Below, piece by piece: positions 1 through 6,158 of a stretch of DNA of 10,217 bases. The notes beneath the pieces are model-generated. The model was not told the DNA's origin and did no database searches. It saw only the letters and a list, made by a program, of their open reading frames with translations. The translations under genes were made by a program, and so were the position numbers. This stretch comes from Candidatus Auribacterota bacterium (lineage in GTDB: Bacteria > Auribacterota > Tritonobacteria > UBA1439): NCBI GenBank assembly GCA_026391995.1, contig JAPLCY010000103.1:1-10217 (forward strand), read 5' to 3'. The stretch's first letter is position 1, and each line of letters opens with the position of its first letter.

Positions 1-440
1 TTTGAGGCGTTGTACACCGGCGAGCAGTGGCCGCCCCTGACCGCCGCGACCGAAGAGATGCCCACAATCTGCCCCTCCCCCCGTCTGCGGAAGTAGTTGA
101 ACGCCGTGTTACACATGGCGCTGAACCCGAGCACGTTGACGTTGATCGTCTCGAGTTCCTGCTCCCATGACGGGTCCTGGAAGATCACGCCCGCGCTGAT
201 CACGACGATGTCGCAGCCGTCCATGTCGCAGATGAGCTCTTCGAGCGCCCGCCGCGCCTCCCCGGTACGGGTTACATCCAGCGCCTTGATCCAGCTCCGG
301 GTCTTGATTTCGCGCTGGAGGGAGGCAAGCAGCTCGATCCGTCGCGCCGCGAGGCCGAGCTCACAGCCGCGACGCGCGAGCTCTTTCGCGAGCTCCCGGC
401 CGATGCCGGCCGACGCCCCTATGATGATGGCCCTGTTCAC
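1..440 (-). CDS. Short-chain dehydrogenase/reductase (SDR), partial, C-terminal part outside the window
   Basis: A classical SDR-family NAD(P)-dependent oxidoreductase; substrate unknown. Reading the - strand from a GTG at 440, the Rossmann glycine motif GASAGIG lies at residues 8-14. An acidic-hydrophobic pair DV follows at 55-56, then SAG at 82-84 (usually NAG), the structural Asn in INVNV (99-103), the catalytic Ser of GISS at 130 and the catalytic Tyr at 143, exactly 13 residues later. The window edge cuts the codon after VYNAS; it begins AA, so it is probably the Lys or Asn that follows, and the YxxxK motif would predict Lys at 147. The GTG start is preceded by AGGGA at a 5-base spacing and places the Rossmann motif at the usual distance from the N-terminus. 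No ATG in this frame gives a better start. It is transcribed away from the 608-1027 gene. Substrate specificity cannot be judged because the C-terminal part is missing. Confidence 0.9.
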   Translation of the reverse strand, partial: MNRAIIIGASAGIGRELAKELARRGCELGLAARRIELLASLQREIKTRSWIKALDVTRTGEARRALEELICDMDGCDIVVISAGVIFQDPSWEQELETINVNVLGFSAMCNTAFNYFRRRGEGQIVGISSVAAVRGGHCSPVYNAS

Positions 441-495
441 TGATTTCCCTGGCAGATGGTTAGAAATCCGGGCACGGCATGCATATGGAATCCTG

Positions 496-525
496 TTGCG
501 TGCCTTCCGGCTACTTTACTACAAT
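496..525 (+). promoter_or_regulatory. Sigma70-like promoter for the Met-rich repeat protein
   Basis: The -35 box TTGCGT (496-501) and -10 box TACAAT (520-525) are separated by 18 bases and lie about 80 bases before the ATG at 608. The same -10 hexamer occurs upstream of the phospholipase D-like gene at 4130-4135, which supports a shared housekeeping consensus. The call is by motif only. Confidence 0.6.
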
Positions 526-607
526 TCTTACCGCAAAGGTAGTCCGGTCGTGCGCCGCCGCCGCGAGGTGCGGCGGTGATTGTGCACGGCACATAGGGGA
601 GGTGCGT

Positions 608-1027
608 ATGTTGCGTGGTACGACGGTGGTGTGCGCCGTGTTCATTCTGGCGATGCTGATCGGCGTGGCCGGCGCTCAGGAGCAGAAGGATGGTGGAATG
701 CTCGGCAAGGTGAAGAGCATTATCCCTGGCACTGGCGAAAAGGCCCCTGCCGTGAGCGAGGGTGCCGCGGTGGCGGATACCGCGGATGGAGTGGTACCCG
801 CCGCAGGTGAGCAGGGTGCTGTCGCAGAAAAGCAGGCCCCGGGCATGATGGACAAGATGAAGGGGATGATGCCCGGTGCGGGTGAGAAATCTACGTGTGG
901 CTCCAAGGGCGGCATGATGGACAAAATGAAGGGCATCATGCCCGGCTCCGGGTCGAAGTCCTCCGGCGCGGGCAGCTGCGGTATGATGGATAAGATGAAG
1001 GGCATGATCCCCGGAGGGAAGAAGTAA
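608..1027 (+). CDS. Secreted Met/Lys-rich tandem-repeat protein of unknown function
   Basis: I do not recognise a family. The 139-residue product has a signal peptide (hydrophobic residues 5-20, likely cut after the AGA at 21-23), so it should be exported. The mature part carries four copies of a 12-residue motif, consensus GMMDKMKGMMPG, at residues 30-41 (divergent: GMLGKVKSIIPG), 79-90, 102-113 and 125-136. The last three are spaced exactly 23 residues (69 bases) apart and joined by Gly/Ser/Lys-rich linkers. Two linkers carry one Cys each (97 and 124). Each motif could form a short amphipathic, Met-rich helix ended by Pro-Gly; thirteen of the last 61 residues are Met. The segment between the first and second motif is Ala/Val/Glu-rich and low in complexity. 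The ATG at 608 is preceded by GGGGAGG, and longer in-frame starts would add an unneeded tail before the signal peptide. Metal binding or membrane association are possible roles, inferred from composition only. Confidence 0.8.
   Translation: MLRGTTVVCAVFILAMLIGVAGAQEQKDGGMLGKVKSIIPGTGEKAPAVSEGAAVADTADGVVPAAGEQGAVAEKQAPGMMDKMKGMMPGAGEKSTCGSKGGMMDKMKGIMPGSGSKSSGAGSCGMMDKMKGMIPGGKK
842..1027 (+). repeat. 69-bp in-frame tandem repeats (three units) coding for the Met-rich motif
   Basis: Units start at 842, 911 and 980 with a constant 69-base step and encode GMMDKMKG(M/I)(M/I)PG plus a linker. A fourth, diverged motif lies at 695-730, outside the regular step (49 residues before the next). The regular spacing points to intragenic duplication that is younger than the first motif. 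Confidence 0.85.
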
Positions 1028-1072
1028 GGGGATCAGGTGCCGTGATCATGAGTTTTCATGTGCGGTATGCGG

Positions 1073-1107
1073 GGGGGGCGCGTGGTGTGCGGCGCCCCCC
1101 TTTTTTT
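1073..1107 (+). terminator. Strong rho-independent terminator
   Basis: A perfect 9-bp GC stem, GGGGGGCGC (1073-1081) with GCGCCCCCC (1092-1100), has a 10-base loop and is followed by seven T (1101-1107). It lies 46 bases after the stop of the Met-rich repeat gene and 30 bases before the mscL start, so it ends the first transcript and could limit read-through into mscL. Confidence 0.92.
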
Positions 1108-1137
1108 ATGCCCCCGGACGGGGGGAGGGAGGGTGCA

Positions 1138-1608
1138 ATGCCGGCGATCATCGGTGATTTTAAAAAGTTTCTCCTGAAATCGAACGCGCTCGCGCTTGCC
1201 ATAGGCGTGATCATCGGGGCCGCCACGGGCAAGCTTGTGAGCTCGCTTGTGGGCGATGTGCTCATGCCGGTGATCGGGAAGATCACGGGGGGAATCGATT
1301 TCTCGAACCTGTACATCAATCTGACCCCCTCTGTTCACTACGACAGCTATGCGAAGGCGAGGGAGGCCGGTGCCGCGCTGGGCTACGGCGTTTTCATCAA
1401 CGCGGTGATCGACTTTGTGATCATCGCGTTCGTCGTCTTCATGATCACCAAGGCCTTGTTGAAAGAGGCCCCGCCGCCCCCCGGGCCGAAAACCAAAACC
1501 TGCCGGGATTGCGGTGAGACGGTGCTTGATGTCGCACGCAAGTGCAAGTGGTGCGGGAACCAGCTCAGCTGCACAACGAGCCCCGCGAGGAACGGCATAG
1601 CCGGTTGA
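1138..1608 (+). CDS. mscL: Large-conductance mechanosensitive channel MscL with C-terminal zinc ribbon
   Basis: Forms the homo-oligomeric inner-membrane pore that opens under membrane tension and releases solutes on hypo-osmotic shock. The 156-residue product starts with the amphipathic N-terminal helix and FKKFLLKSNALALAIGVIIG (about 8-27), continues through the pore-lining TM1 with its small residues and the conserved LMP turn near 42-44, then a periplasmic loop. TM2 lies near 85-104 (INAVIDFVIIAFVVFMITKA). The C-terminus differs from the E. coli type: after a Pro-rich linker (EAPPPPGPK) come two CxxC pairs, CRDC and CKWC, about 15 residues apart, a small zinc-ribbon pattern in place of the usual cytoplasmic helical bundle. 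The ATG at 1138 follows a strong purine-rich site (GGGGGAGGGAGGG). An upstream in-frame ATG at 1042 is rejected because it would run through the terminator. The GTPase gene follows after 4 bases, so the two are probably co-transcribed. Confidence 0.95.
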   Translation: MPAIIGDFKKFLLKSNALALAIGVIIGAATGKLVSSLVGDVLMPVIGKITGGIDFSNLYINLTPSVHYDSYAKAREAGAALGYGVFINAVIDFVIIAFVVFMITKALLKEAPPPPGPKTKTCRDCGETVLDVARKCKWCGNQLSCTTSPARNGIAG

Positions 1609-1612
1609 GACC

Positions 1613-2590
1613 ATGCCTGCCAACCTGCCTCCGCAATATGTGAAGGCCGAGGAGCGGCTGAGGGCCGCGAAAGACCCCGGGGAGAGGATCGCCATCCTCG
1701 AGGAGATGTGGTCGCTCCTGCCCAAGCACAAGGGGACCGACAAGATCCAGGCCGACATCAAGCGCCGGATCTCGAAACTGAAAGAGCAGGCGGAGAAGGG
1801 TGGCGGGCGCAAGAAGGGATTCTCCATCTCCATTGTCCGGGAGGGGGCCGGGCAGATCGCGGTGCTCGGCCCTCCCAACGCGGGGAAGTCGAGCTTTGTC
1901 TCGATCCTCGCCCACCCGGTCTCGGGCGTGGCGCCCTACCCGTTCAGCACCACCGTGCCGCACCCGGCGATGATGCCGTGGCGAGATGTAAGGGTGCAGC
2001 TCGTGGATCTCCCCCCGTTCGCCCCGGGGCATGTCGAGCACTGGGCGGTCGATATTGTGAGGGGCGCCGACGCGGCGGTGCTGGTTGTTGACGCGGCCGG
2101 CGTTACAGCCCGGGAAGATACTGAGTGGATCCTCGCCGAAATGGACCGCCGCCGGATCACGCTGGGCGCGGCGGCGGGCAGGGGTGGCGATTTCAAGAGG
2201 ACGATCCTCGTTGCAAACAAGGCGGACCTTCCCGAGGCCGGCGCGGCAATCCCCGCCATTGCCGGACAGTTCGGAAGGCGATTCGAGGTTGTTTCCTTTT
2301 CAAGCGCGGCCGCGAATCCCGCGGGGGTCGAGTCGATGCGGACACGCGTATTCGACCTGCTCGGCGTGGTCCGGATCTACTCAAAAGAACCGGGGCGAAA
2401 GCCCGATCTCGATCAGCCGTTCACCGTCAGGGCGGGTTCGACCGTCCTCGACTTCGCCGCGCATGTCCACAAGGACTTTACCCGCTCGCTGAAACAGGCC
2501 CGCATCTGGGGCTCCGCCCGTTTCGAGGGGCAGGCGGTGAGCAGGGGGCATATCCTCCGCGATGGCGATATCGTCGAGCTCAGCCTGTGA
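1613..2590 (+). CDS. DRG/Obg-like GTPase with C-terminal TGS domain
   Basis: A TRAFAC-class GTP-binding protein of 325 residues, close in layout to the DRG (developmentally regulated GTP-binding) branch of Obg-type GTPases. In those families the TGS domain contacts ribosomes or RNA, so a translation-related role is likely but inferred. A Lys/Glu-rich helical N-terminal part (about 8-68) precedes the G domain. Visible motifs: G1 GPPNAGKS (86-93), G2 threonines in FSTT (111-114), G3 region VDLPPF (131-136), G4 NKAD (202-205) and a G5-like SFSSAA (228-233). The TGS domain runs from about 254 to the end (FTVRAGSTVLDFAAHVHKDF, then GDIVELSL). The G3 motif reads DLPP where DxxG is usual, so the switch-II glycine is replaced by proline. 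The start lies 4 bases after the mscL stop with only a weak ribosome site (GGTTGAG), which suggests translational coupling to mscL. Family call is firm; the cellular role is not. Confidence 0.9.
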   Translation: MPANLPPQYVKAEERLRAAKDPGERIAILEEMWSLLPKHKGTDKIQADIKRRISKLKEQAEKGGGRKKGFSISIVREGAGQIAVLGPPNAGKSSFVSILAHPVSGVAPYPFSTTVPHPAMMPWRDVRVQLVDLPPFAPGHVEHWAVDIVRGADAAVLVVDAAGVTAREDTEWILAEMDRRRITLGAAAGRGGDFKRTILVANKADLPEAGAAIPAIAGQFGRRFEVVSFSSAAANPAGVESMRTRVFDLLGVVRIYSKEPGRKPDLDQPFTVRAGSTVLDFAAHVHKDFTRSLKQARIWGSARFEGQAVSRGHILRDGDIVELSL

Positions 2591-2610
2591 TATAGATGCC
2601 GCAACCGGCC

Positions 2611-2639
2611 TTGCCCCATGACGCCTGAAGTGCTATAGT
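2611..2639 (+). promoter_or_regulatory. Sigma70-like promoter for the OB-fold protein/binding protein unit
   Basis: TTGCCC (2611-2616) and TATAGT (2634-2639) are 17 bases apart, the optimal spacing, and lie 43 bases before the ATG at 2682. The site falls in the 91-base gap after the GTPase gene, so a new transcript probably starts here. Confidence 0.6.
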
Positions 2640-2681
2640 GGCAACATAAGCTGGTGATGTCGGGCCAACAAGGGGGGCACC

Positions 2682-3200
2682 ATGAGGTTTCTGCCAATCT
2701 GGATATCCGCGATAATGGTGTGCGTACTCGCCGGACCAAGTGGGGCGCGGGCCGCGGAGGCAATCGACCCGGGACAGATCGTTGTGAACCCGAAGGGTTT
2801 TGTCGGCAAAGAGGTTACGATAACCGTCCGCTTCGGGAAGATAGAGGCGCGGCGCCTGGGGTGGGAGAGCGAAGCGAACCTGGGGCAGGGAAAGAAGATC
2901 AAGTTCATCGTGGCCCCGCTCAAGGAGATTGCCTGCTACGCGGATACGACGAAGGACAATCAGGAAGAGATCGGGTCCCTTGCGCGGGGACAGGAACTCG
3001 TGCTGACCGGGCGGATCAGGAAGTATAAAGCCACCGCGAAGGTCAAGGGCGAGGAGCGCACGATACACCGGACGGTGAAGGGGATGGAGATATACGCGTT
3101 CATCGTGAGCAGGATAGAGAGCGTCGGCGATGCTCCTCAGGGGCTCATGCCGGGAATGAAGATGCGTCGCGGCGTCGCACCGCAGCGAAAACTTCAGTGA
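2682..3200 (+). CDS. Exported small protein with predicted OB-fold-like beta barrel
   Basis: The 172-residue product has a clear signal peptide (MRF, hydrophobic 4-17, likely cut after ARA at 22-24), so it should act in the periplasm or be surface exposed. The mature part alternates short beta-prone segments: KEVTITVRFGKIEA (43-56), KKIKFIVAP (71-79), QELVLTGRIRKYKA (104-117) and GMEIYAFIVSRIESV (134-148). This order and the phrase 'GxVxxIxA ... LVLTGRI' resemble OB-fold tRNA_anti-like proteins, but I cannot name a family with confidence. A basic, Met/Gly-rich tail (155-172) follows. The ATG is well supported by AAGGGGGG at a 5-base spacing. Its stop codon overlaps a GTG of the next frame (GTGA at 3197-3200), and the solute-binding protein gene follows within about 40 bases, so the two are probably one operon. 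No catalytic residues are apparent; a binding role is only a guess. Confidence 0.8.
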   Translation: MRFLPIWISAIMVCVLAGPSGARAAEAIDPGQIVVNPKGFVGKEVTITVRFGKIEARRLGWESEANLGQGKKIKFIVAPLKEIACYADTTKDNQEEIGSLARGQELVLTGRIRKYKATAKVKGEERTIHRTVKGMEIYAFIVSRIESVGDAPQGLMPGMKMRRGVAPQRKLQ

Positions 3201-3208
3201 GCGGTGTC

Positions 3209-4042
3209 ATGGGACAGGTCTTGTCCCAGGAGGCCAAGATAAAACCAAGGATCGTGTGGCTTGGAATCGCCGCCTGTGTTGTCCCCCTCGTCCTGTGGGG
3301 GCAGACGCCGGCAGCGCCCAAAGCAGCGGTCGCACCCCCGTCAGGGAGGGTGTTGCGATTTATCACCGATTTTGATTCGCCGCCGTTCTCATTCAAGGAG
3401 GCAGGCAAGAAACAGGGATTCGGCATAGATCTCGGCGAGGCGATCGGTCGCGAGCTCGGCGCCAGGGTGGAGTGGATTCAGAACTCGTTCAACCCGAAAG
3501 TATATGCCAGCCTGCTCGCCCAGGACAAGGCGGATGCGGCCATCTGCAGCATCGCCATTACCCACCCGCGGAAGGATGAGTTTAGTTTTACAGTTCCCTA
3601 TTTCCGCTCCAATCTCGCCGTCGCCACCATAAAGAATATTGACTGGGATCACCAGGTCTTCCAGAACGGCCTGAAAGGTTTGACGGTGGGGATCCTGCGC
3701 CGGAGCATCGGTGAGCAATGGGCTCGTGATCACCTGAAGGCCCGGCGGATCACCTACTATTCACCGACCAGGATGGCGCAAGCGCTGAAGAACAAGAGTG
3801 TTTTCTGCATCCTGATTGATGAGGACATCTTCCATTATATCCTCGCCTCAAACGCATACCGGTTTCAGATAGTGGAGCGCAATCTCGACCACGAGGATTA
3901 CGGCATCGCCGTGAAGAAGGGCAACGACGCCCTTGTGAACGAACTGAACAGCGCGCTGAAAAGACTCGATGTAAAGGATAGTTATGACACACTCTACGAC
4001 AAGTGGTTCGCGCACCGTGCGGACCTCCCCCAGGAGAAGTAG
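3209..4042 (+). CDS. Periplasmic amino-acid-type substrate-binding protein (SBP family 3), orphan
   Basis: Belongs to the family 3 extracellular solute-binding proteins, which usually bind polar amino acids and hand them to an ABC permease. Seen in the sequence: a signal peptide (KPRIVWLGIAACVVPLVLWG), then the opening strand LRFITDFDSPPFSF and QGFGIDLGEAIGRELGARVEWI, the DADAAIC-like segment KADAAICSIAITHPRKDEFSFTVPYF split across the first lobe, the hinge VGILRRSIGEQWARDH in the second lobe, and a C-terminal DTLYDKWF. No permease or ATPase gene is adjacent, so the partner is unknown; it may serve a distant transporter or a signalling receptor. The start is uncertain. GTG 3197 and ATG 3209 are in frame but lack a good ribosome site, whereas AGGAGG (3228-3233) sits 5 bases before an in-frame ATA at 3239 that would give MKPRIVW, an ideal signal peptide. 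The entry uses the ATG; the true start may be 3239. Confidence 0.9.
   Translation: MGQVLSQEAKIKPRIVWLGIAACVVPLVLWGQTPAAPKAAVAPPSGRVLRFITDFDSPPFSFKEAGKKQGFGIDLGEAIGRELGARVEWIQNSFNPKVYASLLAQDKADAAICSIAITHPRKDEFSFTVPYFRSNLAVATIKNIDWDHQVFQNGLKGLTVGILRRSIGEQWARDHLKARRITYYSPTRMAQALKNKSVFCILIDEDIFHYILASNAYRFQIVERNLDHEDYGIAVKKGNDALVNELNSALKRLDVKDSYDTLYDKWFAHRADLPQEK
3210..3228 (+). promoter_or_regulatory. Hairpin abutting the AGGAGG ribosome site of the binding-protein gene
   Basis: A perfect 7-bp stem, TGGGACA (3210-3216) with TGTCCCA (3222-3228), has the loop GGTCT. The last base of the stem is the first base of AGGAGG (3228-3233). It lies 10 bases after the stop of the upstream gene. Such a hairpin could tune ribosome loading, stabilise the mRNA or reset translation between the two genes. 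Confidence 0.5.
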
Positions 4043-4105
4043 GGGGGCAGCATCGCATTTTCATCTATTACTACCTTTTCTCTCTCGCCATGCGCACGAA
4101 TCCGT

Positions 4106-4135
4106 TTGACCCGGATACCGTCGCGGCACTACAAT
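4106..4135 (+). promoter_or_regulatory. Sigma70-like promoter for the phospholipase D-like gene
   Basis: TTGACC (4106-4111) and TACAAT (4130-4135) are separated by 18 bases, 52 bases before the ATG at 4188. The 145-base gap before it (4043-4187) holds no clear terminator for the binding-protein gene. Confidence 0.65.
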
Positions 4136-4187
4136 AGCCGCTCGCCATCATCACCGTCCCGTCTCATGAAAGGAGCGTGGCCGTCAT

Positions 4188-5282
4188 ATGAAGATCAAAA
4201 CCCTCGTGGGCACACTCGCCCTGTGCGCCGCCTGCGTCTCCCTGTGCGGCGCGGCTGTGCCGGTGCAGGAGATCATTGCCGTGGTGAACGACCAGTACCT
4301 CCCGGCGGCGCTCGAGGGCATCGCTTCGGCCCGCTCGACGATCGAGTTTATCCAGCTTGAGTTCCACTACGTTGACCGCGACAGCGCCGTGAAGAAGATC
4401 GCCGAGGCAATGGGTGCGGCGGTAAAGCGCGGGGTCAAGGTGCGGGGAATTATCGACGACGGAATCGATTTCAACCCCCCCGCGGTCCCGCTCCTGAAGA
4501 AGATGGGGATCGACGTGAAGCTCGACACTCCCGCGAAGATGACGCATGACAAGCTCTTCATCTTTGACGGCAGGGAGGTGCTCCTGGGCTCCACCAACCT
4601 CTCCTGGAACTCCATGGAGCGGAACAACGAGACCAACGTCCTGATCAGGGACGAGGTTATCGGAAAATTCTTCCGCGACTACTTCGCCGCCCTCTGGAGT
4701 GATAGCGCGAAAGAGCCCGAGAAGGCCCCGTTCAATTCCGGCGTGGTCCGTGTGATCACCAACCGGGCGTATTTTAAGGAGGTCATGGATCTCTTCGCCT
4801 CGGCGAAGGGGACGATAAAGGTATTCATCTACGGCATCAGCTACAGCTCGAAGGACGGCGAGGCCAAGGCCAACCAGCTTGTGGACGCCCTCATCGCGGC
4901 CCGAAAGCGCGGGATCAAGGTTGAGGTGCTCCTCGACAAGAGCAACTACAACCAGGCGATCAACAAGGTGAACGCCGGCACAAAGAAGCGGCTCGGGGAG
5001 GGGGGAGTGGAGGTGCGCTACGACGCGGAGAAGGTCACTAGCCACGCGAAGCTGCTCTGCGTGGACGACGCCGTCCTCGTCGGCTCCTATAACTGGGGGC
5101 GCGATGCCCTGGAGGAGCGCAACGAGTGCGCCGTGATCATGCGCGATAAAAAGACGACGGAGTTCTTCAATAAATATTTCGATACGATCTGGGAGGGGAA
5201 GGAGTGGCCGAAACGCCTCAAGCCCGCTCCTGCCGTCAAAGAGGCGGCGGCAAAGGCCTCGCCCGTGGCCCCGGGCAAGTAA
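4188..5282 (+). CDS. Exported phospholipase D-like protein with two HKD motifs
   Basis: A PLD-superfamily protein of 364 residues. Members cleave or transfer phosphodiester bonds in phospholipids or nucleic acids through a covalent phosphohistidine. Both catalytic motifs are intact: HDKLFIFD with H120, K122, D127 followed by GSTN (134-137), and HAKLLCVD with H286, K288, D293 followed by GSYN (299-302). This is the usual two-lobe arrangement within one chain. A signal peptide (KIK, then hydrophobic to about 22, cut near CGAA) shows that it acts outside the cytoplasm; the cysteines at 16 and 20 do not fit a good lipobox. The Ala/Lys/Pro-rich tail (about 345-364) is low in complexity. The ribosome site AGGAG (4171-4175) is 12 bases before the ATG, somewhat far. 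Whether the substrate is lipid (cardiolipin synthase or phospholipase type) or extracellular nucleic acid (Nuc/EndA type) cannot be told; lack of transmembrane helices argues against a classical cardiolipin synthase. Confidence 0.93.
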   Translation: MKIKTLVGTLALCAACVSLCGAAVPVQEIIAVVNDQYLPAALEGIASARSTIEFIQLEFHYVDRDSAVKKIAEAMGAAVKRGVKVRGIIDDGIDFNPPAVPLLKKMGIDVKLDTPAKMTHDKLFIFDGREVLLGSTNLSWNSMERNNETNVLIRDEVIGKFFRDYFAALWSDSAKEPEKAPFNSGVVRVITNRAYFKEVMDLFASAKGTIKVFIYGISYSSKDGEAKANQLVDALIAARKRGIKVEVLLDKSNYNQAINKVNAGTKKRLGEGGVEVRYDAEKVTSHAKLLCVDDAVLVGSYNWGRDALEERNECAVIMRDKKTTEFFNKYFDTIWEGKEWPKRLKPAPAVKEAAAKASPVAPGK

Positions 5283-5305
5283 CGACGTATTCCCGGATAT
5301 ATATA

Positions 5306-6139
5306 TTGCACTACACGCATACACTTCTGACGCCGGAGCAGAGCCGGGATTTCAGACACACTGTGTATGAATACTACCGACGGCACCGGCGCAGGCTGCC
5401 CTGGAGAGGGACCCGGGATCCATACCTCATTCTCATTTCAGAAATAATGCTCCAGCAGACGCAGGTGGAGCGTGTCGCGAAGAAGTACACCGAGTTTATC
5501 GCGGCGTTCCCCGATTTTCAGTCACTTGCCCGTGCCCCCCTTCGAAAAGTTCTCGCGGTCTGGAGCGGGATGGGGTACAACAGACGCGCACTGGCGCTAA
5601 AAAGAATTGCGGCAAAGGTTGTGCGTAAGTATGGGGGGCGATTGCCGTCCGATGCCGCCGCGTTGTGTTCGCTCTCCGGCATAGGGTGCGCCACAGCGGC
5701 CTCTGTCAGCGCGTTCGCGTTTAACAAACCCACCGTGTTTGTGGAAACCAACATCCGGTCGGTATTCATCCATTTCTTTTTCAGACGCCGGCGGAGGGTG
5801 GATGATACGGAGATCGTCCCGCTTGTGGCGCAGACGCTCGACACGCGCAACCCCCGCAAATGGTACTCCGCTCTCATGGATTACGGAACGATGCTGAAGC
5901 AGCTGCATGGGAACCCGGGCAGGAAGAGCGCCCACTACCGAACCCAGAAGCCGTTCAAGGGATCACGCAGGCAGATGAGGGGAATGATCCTGAAGGCATT
6001 TGTTTTCCGGCCGCGACTTTCGGTCGACGAGATTGCCTTTGCAACAGGGGTTGCACGAAAGGGGCTTTCCGGTGCTCTTCACGAGCTCCAGCGGGACGGC
6101 CTCGTGAGGGAGCGGCGCGGCCGCTACCAGATTGCCTGA
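5306..6139 (+). CDS. MutY-like HhH-GPD DNA glycosylase without an iron-sulfur cluster
   Basis: A base-excision repair glycosylase related to MutY, which removes adenine opposite 8-oxoguanine. From a TTG at 5306 the product has 277 residues. LPWRGTRDPY (31-40) and the catalytic-Glu segment SEIMLQQTQV (45-54, Glu46 matching Glu37 of E. coli MutY) are typical. The helix-hairpin-helix is LSGIGCATAAS (123-133). The aspartate of the GPD motif is replaced: FVETNIR (145-151) has Glu where MutY has Asp138. The four-cysteine cluster loop is absent: only Cys121 and Cys128 occur in the chain, and the MDYGTM region runs into GNPGRKSAHY. Instead of the MutT-like C-terminal domain there is a short winged-helix-like end (about 238-277). 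The start is uncertain: TTG 5306 or CTG 5327 fit the domain, whereas ATG 5204 would add a tail lying inside the preceding gene. Only 23 bases separate TTG 5306 from the phospholipase D-like gene, so co-transcription is likely. Confidence 0.85.
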   Translation: MHYTHTLLTPEQSRDFRHTVYEYYRRHRRRLPWRGTRDPYLILISEIMLQQTQVERVAKKYTEFIAAFPDFQSLARAPLRKVLAVWSGMGYNRRALALKRIAAKVVRKYGGRLPSDAAALCSLSGIGCATAASVSAFAFNKPTVFVETNIRSVFIHFFFRRRRRVDDTEIVPLVAQTLDTRNPRKWYSALMDYGTMLKQLHGNPGRKSAHYRTQKPFKGSRRQMRGMILKAFVFRPRLSVDEIAFATGVARKGLSGALHELQRDGLVRERRGRYQIA

Positions 6140-6158
6140 GGGACGAGTTATTACTATA

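Noticed and set aside
1042..1137. Longer mscL start at ATG 1042
   Set aside because: The extension would be translated from the terminator hairpin and T-tract and would place a polar, Arg-rich stretch before the conserved N-terminal helix.
4188..4253. Lipoprotein signal in the phospholipase D-like protein
   Set aside because: The cysteines at 16 and 20 are preceded by CAA and VSL, which do not fit a lipobox; an ordinary signal peptide is more likely.
4164..5324. Open reading frame of 386 codons on the - strand
   Set aside because: It mirrors the phospholipase D-like gene, which has both intact HKD motifs and a signal peptide; the antisense product looks like nothing known.
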